This document shows positions 1-7,310 of a stretch of 9,920 nucleotides of DNA, piece after piece. A model generated the notes under the pieces. It had not been told where the DNA came from and ran no database searches. It worked only from the letters and a program-made list of their open reading frames with translations. The DNA lies in NCBI GenBank assembly GCA_026710565.1, contig JAPOQV010000254.1:1-9920 (forward strand), in the 5' to 3' direction. The position numbers and the translations under genes are program-made. The stretch comes from Spirochaetaceae bacterium. GTDB taxonomy: Bacteria > Spirochaetota > Spirochaetia > SZUA-6 > Bin103. Positions within the stretch are counted from its first letter, which is position 1, and each line of letters begins with the position of its first letter.

Positions 1-479
1 AGCTGGTCCAGGAAGGCGTTGGCCGCGGCGTGGTTGGCCTGTCCGGCGTTGCCCATGGTGCCGACGATGCTCGAGAACAGCAGGAACAGGTCCAGCTCGC
101 GGTGCTCGGTGGCGCGGTGCAGGTGCCATGCGCCCAGCATCTTCGGCCACAGCACCCGCTCGAACGTCTCCCAGCTCTGGTTGCCAAGGGCGGCGTCCGC
201 CAGCACGCCGACGCTGTGGATGACGCCGCCGAGCGGCGGCAGATCGCGGTCGATGCGCGCCAGCATGGCGTCCACGGCGTCCGCGTCGGTGACGTCGGCA
301 AGCTCCACCTGCATCCGCACGCCGCGCTCGCGCAGCGCCGCGATCGCCCCCGAGGCCGCGGGGTCGGGCGCGCGCCGCCCGTTGAGCACGATTGCCTCCG
401 CCCCGCGGTCGGCCAGCCAGCCGGCCACGGCGCAGCCGATCCCGCCCATGCCGCCGGTCACCAGGTACGTCCGTCCCGG
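1..479 (-). other. PKS ketoreductase (KR) domain, partial, with Tyr-to-His at the catalytic position
   Basis: From about residue 2230 to the window edge. The NADPH motif is TGGMGGIG at 2237-2244. The catalytic Lys is K2342 in WPKMLG and the Ser is S2366 in FSSIVG. The usual YAAAN motif reads HAAAN, so H2379 sits where the catalytic Tyr is expected and N2383 is kept. The LDD position reads LAD; retention of the last Asp leans towards a B-type reductase. About 160 residues are visible. Confidence 0.93.
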
Positions 480-3400
480 CCGCAGCCCGCCTCCCGCAAG
501 CGGCGAGGCGGCCAGGACGATCTTGCCAAGGTGGCGCGCCGCGCGCATGCACTTCATCGCCGGCCCCGCCTCGGTCAGCGGCCATCTGCTGTACGTCAGC
601 GGCCGCAGCTCGCCCGCCGCCACCCGCTCCATGACACGCCGGAGCGCATCGCCGGGCACCGCCGGGTCGTGCTCCTTGAGCACGTCAAGCTTCAGGATGG
701 TGTAGGCGACGTCGGGCCGCGCCGCCGCCATCTCCTGTTCGCTGTAGATGTCCACGCGGGCCAGCTCCACGAACCGGCCGCCGCGCGCCAGGCAGGACAG
801 GCTGGCGTCGATGAACCCCTCCCCGGTCAGGCTGTTGAGCGCCACGTCGACGCCGGCGCCGCCGGTGGCCTCCAGGATCTGGCGCCCGAACGCCGTGCTG
901 CGGCTGTCGAACACGTGCTCGACGCCGAGCGAGCGCAGATAGGTCTGCTTGGGGGCGCTGGCGGTGGCGAACACCTCCGCGCCCGCGGCCCGCGCCAACT
1001 GGATCGCCGCCAGTCCGACGCCGCCGGCGCCGGCGTGAACGAGCACCCGCTCGCCGGCTCTCAACTCCGACTCGTCGAACGACAGCAGCCCCGACACGAA
1101 CGCGGTCGGCATGGTGGCGAGTTCCGTGACCGGAATCCCCTTCGGCGCGCGGGTCACCATCTCCGCGCGCGTCACCACCTCCGAGCCGAAGGTCCCGAAC
1201 GCCAGTCCGACTACCAGGTCGCCGGGCTCGACGTGGGTGACCTCGGCGCCGGTCTCCAGCACCCGGCCGCACAGCTCGCCGCCGAGCAGGCCCTCATCGA
1301 CCAGGCCGATCGCCCGGAACACGTCCCAGAAGTTGAGCCCGGCCGCCTCGACGGCCACCCGCACCTCGCGCGCCTGCAGGGTCCGCGCCGGCAGCGGGCC
1401 GATCCGCATCCCTTCCAGGACACCGGCCGGGTCGGGCTCCAGGAGCCAGGGTCCCTGCTCGGGAGCGGCCAGCCGCTCGGCGGCCGCGGCGCGGAGCAGG
1501 CGGGCGCCCTGGCGCAGGCCGCCGCGGTAAGCGACGTGCGTCTCGGCATCGGGATAGAGCAGTTCCTCCGCGAGGTCCGCCGGCGGCGCCGTCGGCTCGG
1601 GATCGAGGTCGATCATGCGCGGCTGCAGGTGAACGGCTTCGCGAGCCATCACCTTGCCGAGGCCCCAGAGGGCGGCGCCGGCAAGCTGCCCGCCGCGCTC
1701 CTTCTCCAGCACCTGCGCGCCGCGTGTGACGAACCACACGCCCTTCGCCGGAGTCGCGCCGGCGTCCATCACGCCCTGCACCAGCGCCAGAGCGCTCGCC
1801 GCCGCGCGTCGGGTGTCTCCTGCCATCTGCGCCGTGGTCGCATCGGGCCCGTGACCGTCCAGCGCCGCGAGGTGCACGACCCCGGCCAGCGGCACGTCCG
1901 CCGGCAGTCCTTCCAGCAGCGCCTGCCACGCGTCGCGCCGCTCCATCTCCACGGCGGCCGCGACCACCCCGTCGCCTGCGGCCAAGCTGTCGTCATCCGC
2001 CGCATCGGTCGCCAGCACCACGGTCTGGTTGCGCGCGGCCAGCTCGCCTCCCAGTTGGGCCGCGACCCCGTTGCGGCCGCCTGCCAGCACCCATGCGCCG
2101 GGCTGCTCGGCCACCCTGGCCGGCCCCTGCGCCATGATCACGCCGCGGTCCGGCATCTCGCCGGCATCCGACCGCGGAACGCCCAGCACCGCCGCATCGT
2201 CGAACCCGGCGTCGCCGAGCGCCTGCCGCCACACCGCCGGACTGGCCAGGGCGTGGTACGGGCGGTAGTGATCGGCGAACCGCCACCAGCCGTCCAACTG
2301 CCCGAAGGTCAGGTCCAGCCAACCCTGGCCGCGCAGGTTCTCCAGCGCGACGAGCTGGCCCGACGGCGCCAGCAGCGTGCGGCAGTGGGCGAGCGTGTCC
2401 TGCAGGTAGCGGGTGGCGTGCAGGACGTTGGAGGCGATCACCAGGTCGTAGCCGTGCGCCTCGAAGCCCTGCGCAACCGGGTCGTTCTCGATGTCCAGCA
2501 CCCGGTACTCGATCGCCGCCTCGCCGCCGCCGAGACGGCCCTCCGCCTCCGCGAAGAAGCCGGCCGAGATGTCGGTGTAGGTGTAGTCATAGCGTCCGTC
2601 GGGCAGCTCGGGGAGCACCGCGGCGGTGGCCGAACCGGTGCCGGCGCCCACCTCGATCACGCGCAGGCGCCGTCCCGCGGGCAGGGCAGGGAGCAGCGCC
2701 CGGATCGCGTCGCCGAGCATGCGGTTGGCGGCGCGCGCCACCGGCGCCTTGCGGTACAGGTCGGCCGCGCTCGGCTCGCCGCTCGAGAACAGCAGGGTCA
2801 GCGGATCGGCCTTCCCGCGCAGCACGTCGGCCAGCGCGCCGCCGCTGCGCCGGAACAGCCCGATCTCGTTCGAGCCGTGCCGGTAGCGGCCGGCCATGGC
2901 GGCCGCGAACTCCTCGGGATCGGCCGGCAGGTCTTCCGGCAGGGGCGTGCCGGAGCCGACGATGACGCGGAAGCCGTCCTCCTGCTCATCCAGCACGCCG
3001 GCCCGGACGAGCATCTCCAGCATGCGGCCGAACAGCCGCTCGTGCTCGGCGCCGACCTGCAGGCGCTGGCGCAGCGCGCCGGCGTCCACGCTCTCGCCCG
3101 CCGTGCGCTGCCAGCCGAGCTTGTCCAGGGTGATCAGCGCGTAGCAGCGCGCCAGCCGCTCCAGGTCGCCCAGCAGCGCGGCGCGATCCTCGGCGCCGAC
3201 GCCTTCGGCGGCCAGGTAGCCCGTGAACGGCTCCGAGCCGGCGGCGATGGCGGACGGAGCGGTGAGGAAATCGGCGGCCGGCAGGCCAGGCGGCAGGGGG
3301 CGGTCACGCCACGCCACCTCGTACAGCAGGTCCTCCACGCCCTCCACCGCGGACAGCAGCGCCGCCCTGGTCGCGCGCTTGACCAGGTAGCCGCGGAGCT

Positions 3401-6400
3401 CCCCGATCAGGGCTCCGTTCGGGTCATGGATGCGCAGCTCGGCGCTCAGGACCTCCGGCGGCGCACCGGCTGCCTCCTCGGCCGCCTCGTCGTCCGGCTG
3501 CCCGGCCATGCGTACGTGGCAGATCAGCCGGTCCGGCAGGTTCCCGGCCAGCCACAGCCGCTCCCACCCGAACGGCAGGTAGGTGGCGCGGCCAGCCGTG
3601 CCCTCCCGGCTGCGGGCCGCCGCCATCACCTGGAAGCAGCCGTCGAGCAGGAGCGGATGCACGTTCAGGCCGCTGCCGCCGAGCGCCGCGGGCAGGGTCA
3701 CCTCGCCCACCGCCTCGCCGGGCCGTGCCCAGACCGCCTGCAGGGTCCGGAACGACGGACCGAGCTCGATGCCGACACCCGCCTTGGCGCGGTAGAAGGC
3801 GGTCACGTCCACCGCCGTCATGCCGGCCTTCAGCGCTTCCGGGTCGACGTCGCGAGCGGCCCCCGGCGACTGCGCGCCGGCGCCGGAGGCGAGTTGCGCT
3901 TCCGCGTGCAGCGTCCATTCCTCTTCGCCCGCGCCCTTGCTGAGGATCTGCACCCGTCGCGCCGTTCCCTCGCCGGCCGCGTCGAGCAGCACCTGCACCT
4001 TGCGGCCCGCCGCGGCGTCGTTCCCGTCGTCCGCTTCGTCGTCGTGGAACAGCAGCGGATTGTGGAGTTGCATCTCCTCCACGACCGCCGCGCCGCCGAC
4101 CTCGGCAACGGCAGCCGACGCCGCCATGGCGCCGTACAGCGCGCCCGGCGCCAGCAGCCGGCCGAACACCCGGTGGTCGGCCAGCCACGCAGGATCGGCC
4201 GGCAGCACTTCGGTGTCGAACGCCACCTCGCCGCGCGCCGACTCGTGCCGCTCGCCCAGCAGCGGGTGGCCGGCGCCGGTCCGCCGCCGCCGCGGCGCCG
4301 GGATCCAGTGCCGCTCGCGCTGAAACGGGTAGCCCGGCAGCGAGATGCGGCGCCGCTCCTCGCCCGCGAACAGCGCCTCGAACCGCACCGGGAGCCCGGC
4401 CTCCCAGGCGCCGACGACCGCGGCCGTGAAGGCACTCTCCACCTCCTCGGGCGGCGTGTCGCGGGAGGGCCGCCGCAGGCTGGCCACGACCGCCGGCGGG
4501 CCGCCCGACGGCTTCCCACCCGGCCACGCCAGGACCGCCATCGGCCCCAGCACCGCGTGCGGGCCGACCTCCACCAGCGCGTCCACGCCGAGCCCGGCCA
4601 GCGTCTCCACGGCCAGGCGGAACTGCACCTTCTCGCGCGCGTGGCGGCGCCAGTAGGCGGCGTCCGGCACCGTCCCCGGCTCCAGCCGCCGGCCGGTCAG
4701 GTTGCTCACCACGGGAACCGCCGGCGCCGCAAACGCGACCCGCCCAAGCGCCGCCTCCAGGTCGTCCAGGGCCGGCTCCACCAGCGCGCTGTGGTAGGCG
4801 GGGCTGTTGCGCAGCAGCCGCACGCGGACCTGCTCCGCCTCGAACCGCGCAAGCAGCGCCGCCACGTCGGCCGCCGGGCCGCTGACCACCTGGTTCGAGC
4901 CGTTGTCCACGGCCACGCACAGCCCGATCCCGGCGGCGGACGCGTTGTGCTCCTCCACCGCGGCAGCCACCCGCTCCGCCGGCGCGAACGCCACCGCCAT
5001 CGCCCCCGCCTCCGGCAGCGCGCCGATCAGCGCCCCGCGCGCCGCCGCGAAGCGCAGTCCGTCCTCCAGGCTGAACACGCCCGCGGTCTGCGCCGCCGCG
5101 ATCTCGCCCAGGCTGTGACCGACCACGACGTCCGGGCGGATCCCCAGGCTCGCCCACAGCGCCGCCAGCGCGCACTCCAGCGCGTAGATCGCAGGCTGCT
5201 TCCACGCCGGCTCGTCAAGGTCGCCCGCCGCGCCGGGGCGGCCGAACATCACGTCCAGCAGGGAGGCGCCCCGCTCGGCGCGCAGCAGCGCGTCGCAGCG
5301 TTCCAGCACGGCGCGCACCACCGGCTCGCTCGCGTAGAGCGACTGTCCCATGCCCGGCCACTGGCTGGCCTGTCCCGTGAAGGCGAAGGCCACCGTCGGC
5401 TCCGTCTTCGCGCGCGTGGCCGGCGCGGCGTCCGCGTCCGGCTCGGCCAGAGCGCGCAGGCCCTCCCGCAGCGATGCCGCGTCGCGGAACACCACCCCGG
5501 CGCGGCAGGTGAAGTGGCTGCGCCCCGTTCCCGCCGTCCACGCCAGATCGGACAGCGGCGCATCGGCCGCGCCGGCTGCCCGCTCCAGGTCCGTGCCATG
5601 GTCGTCGAGCCAGCCCAGGTACCCGCGCGCCAGGTCGCGCAGCGCTTCGTCCGACTTTCCCGACAGCGGCAGGAAGCGGCTCGCCCGGGCGGCGAACTCG
5701 CCGGCGGCCGGCGGCACCTCGGCGATCCGCTCGGGCAGCGTCACGGCGATCGGCCGCGTGGGTCCCGCCGCCCAATGCGCGTCGTCGACGCCGGCGCGCG
5801 CGCCGGCGTCGGCCCGGTATCCCTGCAGCACCACGTGCGCGTTGGTGCCTGACCACCCGAAGCCGCTCACCCCCGCCAGCGGCGGATGCCCGTCGCGCAC
5901 CGGCCACTCGGTCGCCTCCGCGGTGACCCGCAGCAGCAGCCGCTCCCAGTCCATCTGCGGGCTCGGGTTGCGGAAGTGCAGGTGCGGCGGGATCACCCCC
6001 TGCTGCATCGCCAGCACCACCTTCATGACGCCGGCGACGCCCGCCGCCGACTCCAGGTGGCCGATGTTGGTCTTCACCGAGCCGATCAGCAGCGGCCGGT
6101 CGGAGGGCCGCCCGCGGCCGAATACCGCGCCGGTGGCGTTCGCCTCGATCGGGTCGCCCACTTCGGTGCCGGTGCCGTGCGCCTCCACGTAGTCCACGTC
6201 CACGGGCTCGATGCCGGCGCGCTGCAGCGCCGCCTCGATCACCCGCTCCTGGGCAGGTCCGCTGGGCACGGTCAGGCCCGGGCTCGCGCCGTCCTGGTTC
6301 AGCGCCGTGGCGCGGACGCCCGCCCAGATCCGGTCGCCGCCCGCCTCCGCCTCCGCCAGCCGCTTCAGCACCACGATGCCGCAGCCCTCGCCGCGTACGT

Positions 6401-7166
6401 AGCCGTTGGCGGCCGCGTCGAACGTCTTGCAGCGGCCGTCCGGCGACAGCATGCCGGCGTTGGCGCGCAACTCCAGGAGCCGCCCCGACAGGATCGTGTG
6501 CACGCCGCCGGCCAGCGCCAGGTCCGACTCGCCGCGCTGCAGGCCTGACACCGCCTGGTGCAGCGCCACCAGCGACGAGGAGCAGGCGGTGTCGACCGCC
6601 ATCGCCGGCCCCTCCAGCCCCAGCGCGAACGCGACCCGGCCGATGGCGGTATTGAAGGAGGTGCCGGTGACCGTGTAGAGGCTGGCGGCCGGGTCGGCAG
6701 TCTCGGTGACGCCCAGGATCAACCCGCGGTATTCGTTGTTGCTTATCCCGGCGTAGACGCCGGTGCGGCTGCCCTTCAACGTGTCCGGGTCTATCCCCGC
6801 GTCTTCGAGGGCGCGCCAGCTCGTCTCCAGCATCAGGCGCTGCTGCGGGTCCAGCAGTTGCGCCTCGACCGGGGAGATACGGAAGAACCCGGCGTCGAAC
6901 TGGTCGATCTCGTCGATATAGGCCCCGAACCGGCAGGCCTCGCCCTGGACGGTGGGGTCGGGGGACAGGTAGCCCCCACGCCCGACACCGGAACCCGGCA
7001 CGCCCCCGATGACTTCGCTCTCGCCCGATTCCAGTTGGCGCCAGAACGCCGGGAGGCCGGTCGCGCCGGGGAACCGGCACGCCATCCCCACAACTGCTAT
7101 AGGCTCTCCGCCTCCCGCCTCGGGGGGTGCTGCCTCGGAGCGACTGGCCTTCCCCGCGGATGCCAT
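1..7166 (-). CDS. Highly reducing type I polyketide synthase, one module KS-AT-DH-CMT-(psiKR)-ER-KR (3' end off window)
   Basis: Multidomain megasynthase. It should condense malonyl units onto an acyl chain, C-methylate the beta-keto intermediate, then reduce, dehydrate and enoyl-reduce it. 2388 codons are visible. By residue: KS 22-450, AT 594-890, DH 967-1250, CMT 1325-1670, structural KR half 1690-1900, ER 1912-2212, KR from 2230 past the edge. An ACP is expected beyond position 1, so the full protein is probably at least 2500 residues. The start is ATG at 7166: it is preceded by GAGGAAGG and leads directly into the KS motif PIAVVGMACRFPG. The ATG at 7188 lies in another frame. There is no N-terminal docking helix, only about 20 Ala/Gly/Glu-rich residues, which fits a stand-alone or first-acting, possibly iterative, enzyme. 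The order matches fungal highly reducing PKSs and the mono-modular 'sup' PKSs of sponge symbionts (family knowledge). The exact product is unknown. Confidence 0.97.
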   Translation of the reverse strand, partial: MASAGKASRSEAAPPEAGGGEPIAVVGMACRFPGATGLPAFWRQLESGESEVIGGVPGSGVGRGGYLSPDPTVQGEACRFGAYIDEIDQFDAGFFRISPVEAQLLDPQQRLMLETSWRALEDAGIDPDTLKGSRTGVYAGISNNEYRGLILGVTETADPAASLYTVTGTSFNTAIGRVAFALGLEGPAMAVDTACSSSLVALHQAVSGLQRGESDLALAGGVHTILSGRLLELRANAGMLSPDGRCKTFDAAANGYVRGEGCGIVVLKRLAEAEAGGDRIWAGVRATALNQDGASPGLTVPSGPAQERVIEAALQRAGIEPVDVDYVEAHGTGTEVGDPIEANATGAVFGRGRPSDRPLLIGSVKTNIGHLESAAGVAGVMKVVLAMQQGVIPPHLHFRNPSPQMDWERLLLRVTAEATEWPVRDGHPPLAGVSGFGWSGTNAHVVLQGYRADAGARAGVDDAHWAAGPTRPIAVTLPERIAEVPPAAGEFAARASRFLPLSGKSDEALRDLARGYLGWLDDHGTDLERAAGAADAPLSDLAWTAGTGRSHFTCRAGVVFRDAASLREGLRALAEPDADAAPATRAKTEPTVAFAFTGQASQWPGMGQSLYASEPVVRAVLERCDALLRAERGASLLDVMFGRPGAAGDLDEPAWKQPAIYALECALAALWASLGIRPDVVVGHSLGEIAAAQTAGVFSLEDGLRFAAARGALIGALPEAGAMAVAFAPAERVAAAVEEHNASAAGIGLCVAVDNGSNQVVSGPAADVAALLARFEAEQVRVRLLRNSPAYHSALVEPALDDLEAALGRVAFAAPAVPVVSNLTGRRLEPGTVPDAAYWRRHAREKVQFRLAVETLAGLGVDALVEVGPHAVLGPMAVLAWPGGKPSGGPPAVVASLRRPSRDTPPEEVESAFTAAVVGAWEAGLPVRFEALFAGEERRRISLPGYPFQRERHWIPAPRRRRTGAGHPLLGERHESARGEVAFDTEVLPADPAWLADHRVFGRLLAPGALYGAMAASAAVAEVGGAAVVEEMQLHNPLLFHDDEADDGNDAAAGRKVQVLLDAAGEGTARRVQILSKGAGEEEWTLHAEAQLASGAGAQSPGAARDVDPEALKAGMTAVDVTAFYRAKAGVGIELGPSFRTLQAVWARPGEAVGEVTLPAALGGSGLNVHPLLLDGCFQVMAAARSREGTAGRATYLPFGWERLWLAGNLPDRLICHVRMAGQPDDEAAEEAAGAPPEVLSAELRIHDPNGALIGELRGYLVKRATRAALLSAVEGVEDLLYEVAWRDRPLPPGLPAADFLTAPSAIAAGSEPFTGYLAAEGVGAEDRAALLGDLERLARCYALITLDKLGWQRTAGESVDAGALRQRLQVGAEHERLFGRMLEMLVRAGVLDEQEDGFRVIVGSGTPLPEDLPADPEEFAAAMAGRYRHGSNEIGLFRRSGGALADVLRGKADPLTLLFSSGEPSAADLYRKAPVARAANRMLGDAIRALLPALPAGRRLRVIEVGAGTGSATAAVLPELPDGRYDYTYTDISAGFFAEAEGRLGGGEAAIEYRVLDIENDPVAQGFEAHGYDLVIASNVLHATRYLQDTLAHCRTLLAPSGQLVALENLRGQGWLDLTFGQLDGWWRFADHYRPYHALASPAVWRQALGDAGFDDAAVLGVPRSDAGEMPDRGVIMAQGPARVAEQPGAWVLAGGRNGVAAQLGGELAARNQTVVLATDAADDDSLAAGDGVVAAAVEMERRDAWQALLEGLPADVPLAGVVHLAALDGHGPDATTAQMAGDTRRAAASALALVQGVMDAGATPAKGVWFVTRGAQVLEKERGGQLAGAALWGLGKVMAREAVHLQPRMIDLDPEPTAPPADLAEELLYPDAETHVAYRGGLRQGARLLRAAAAERLAAPEQGPWLLEPDPAGVLEGMRIGPLPARTLQAREVRVAVEAAGLNFWDVFRAIGLVDEGLLGGELCGRVLETGAEVTHVEPGDLVVGLAFGTFGSEVVTRAEMVTRAPKGIPVTELATMPTAFVSGLLSFDESELRAGERVLVHAGAGGVGLAAIQLARAAGAEVFATASAPKQTYLRSLGVEHVFDSRSTAFGRQILEATGGAGVDVALNSLTGEGFIDASLSCLARGGRFVELARVDIYSEQEMAAARPDVAYTILKLDVLKEHDPAVPGDALRRVMERVAAGELRPLTYSRWPLTEAGPAMKCMRAARHLGKIVLAASPLAGGGLRPGRTYLVTGGMGGIGCAVAGWLADRGAEAIVLNGRRAPDPAASGAIAALRERGVRMQVELADVTDADAVDAMLARIDRDLPPLGGVIHSVGVLADAALGNQSWETFERVLWPKMLGAWHLHRATEHRELDLFLLFSSIVGTMGNAGQANHAAANAFLDQ
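531..1433 (-). other. PKS enoyl reductase (ER) domain
   Basis: Residues about 1912-2212, medium-chain dehydrogenase fold. It carries GLNFWDVF, where the usual family pattern is LNFRDV, and the NADPH motif HAGAGGVG at 2044-2051. ALNSLTGEGF-type sequence follows in the C-terminal half. It is predicted active. The position aligning with the stereocontrol Tyr reads Val (AIGLV in place of the usual ALGMY). Confidence 0.94.
1467..2099 (-). other. PKS structural (non-catalytic) ketoreductase half
   Basis: Residues about 1690-1900, between CMT and ER. The region has a degenerate Rossmann pattern (AWVLAGGRNGVA, then GVVHLAALDG and GVWFVTRGAQ) and ends in LWGLGKVMA-type sequence. It lacks a Ser/Tyr active site, as usual for the structural KR subdomain that precedes the ER in fully reducing modules. 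Confidence 0.8.
2157..3194 (-). other. PKS C-methyltransferase (CMT) domain
   Basis: Residues about 1325-1670. SAM-binding motif I is EVGAGTG at 1505-1511, followed by YTDIS in the acidic-loop position and the conserved NVLHAT segment. H1583 and E1609, 26 residues apart, fit the His/Glu catalytic dyad described for PKS C-methyltransferases. LTFG and GWWRF near residue 1622 are typical of the family's C-terminal part. It is predicted to add an alpha-methyl from S-adenosylmethionine. Confidence 0.93.
3417..4268 (-). other. PKS dehydratase (DH) domain
   Basis: Residues about 967-1250, starting at HPLLGE. The catalytic His is H998 in HRVFGRLLAP, which fits HxxxGxxxxP. The catalytic Asp is D1175 in HPLLLDGCFQ, which fits the DxxxQ motif. 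Both halves of the double hotdog appear intact, so the domain is predicted active. Confidence 0.92.
4497..5387 (-). other. PKS acyltransferase (AT) domain, probably malonyl-specific
   Basis: Residues about 594-890. It opens with AFAFTGQASQWPGMG, and the nucleophile is S685 in GHSLGE. The specificity motif at 789-792 reads PAYH. This is closer to the malonyl-type HAFH than to the methylmalonyl-type YASH, but it is canonical for neither. Malonyl use also fits the in-module methyltransferase, which would supply the branch (inference). Confidence 0.93.
5817..7103 (-). other. PKS ketosynthase (KS) domain
   Basis: Residues 22-450 of the PKS. The active-site Cys is C195 in VDTACSSSL. The two catalytic His are H330 in EAHGTGT and H370 in NIGHLE. 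The domain closes with SGTNAHVVL near residue 447. All three catalytic residues are present, so the KS should be a condensing one, not a decarboxylating KSQ loading domain. Confidence 0.97.
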
Positions 7167-7168
7167 GG

Positions 7169-7176
7169 CCTTCCTC
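7169..7176 (-). promoter_or_regulatory. Ribosome binding site deciding the PKS start
   Basis: Minus-strand GAGGAAGG ends two bases before ATG 7166, and its GAGGA core is five bases away. It selects this ATG over the upstream ATGs at 7188 and 7198, which are in other frames and do not lead into KS sequence. Confidence 0.7.
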
Positions 7177-7212
7177 TTCCTGAATCATGCCCGGTCATGG
7201 ACTGACAGGGTC

Positions 7213-7218
7213 ATTATA
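7213..7218 (-). promoter_or_regulatory. Candidate -10 box of the PKS promoter
   Basis: A perfect TATAAT on the minus strand, conspicuous in an otherwise GC-rich stretch, 46 bases upstream of the PKS ATG. It would give a leader of roughly 40 bases. No good -35 hexamer sits at 16-18 bases. The nearest TTGAGA (7244-7249) is 25 bases away, so the promoter may need an activator, or the match may be chance. Confidence 0.5.
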
Positions 7219-7233
7219 AAGAGGAGCGGCACA

Positions 7234-7272
7234 CGGCGAGTTGTCTCAAGGCGCCTCCCCGGCGAGTCTCAA
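7234..7272 (-). repeat. Two imperfect direct copies of TTGAGA-CTCGCCG upstream of the PKS
   Basis: On the minus strand, TTGAGACTCGCCG (7260-7272) is followed by TTGAGACAACTCGCCG (7234-7249). The two differ by a CAA insertion and start 23 bases apart. Both lie just upstream of the TATAAT box, so they are candidate regulator sites. No known binding protein can be assigned. Confidence 0.5.
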
Positions 7273-7273
7273 T

Positions 7274-7298
7274 ACTGACGACGTCGACTGACGACGTC
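7274..7298. repeat. Tandem 12-bp repeat forming a 7-bp-stem hairpin
   Basis: ACTGACGACGTC occurs twice, at 7274-7285 and 7287-7298, with a period of 13. Within it, GACGTCG (7280-7286) and CGACGTC (7292-7298) form a perfect 7-bp stem with a 5-base loop. It lies 12 bases past the MmgE/PrpD stop. No T-run follows on the minus strand, so it is not a standard intrinsic terminator; it may be an operator or an mRNA 3'-end stem. Confidence 0.6.
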
Positions 7299-7310
7299 CT
7301 GCGAAGATGC

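Noticed and set aside
3424..5205. 593-codon minus-strand frame inside the PKS
   Set aside because: It is offset from the PKS frame, and its Gly/Arg/Ala-rich translation resembles no protein family, while the PKS frame over the same bases encodes the AT and DH motifs.
30..5852. 1940-codon plus-strand open frame
   Set aside because: It is the exact codon-aligned antisense of the PKS. The sequence is low-complexity Arg/Gln/Ala/Gly/His with no domain. It is open only because the sense strand lacks TTA, CTA and TCA codons.
5215..7188. 657-codon minus-strand frame starting at ATG 7188
   Set aside because: It is frame-shifted relative to the KS. The 7166 frame carries DTACSSSL, EAHGTGT and NIGHLE.
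7280..7298. Intrinsic terminator for MmgE/PrpD
   Set aside because: The stem is only 7 bp and no T-run follows on the minus strand, so it is kept as a repeat/hairpin only.
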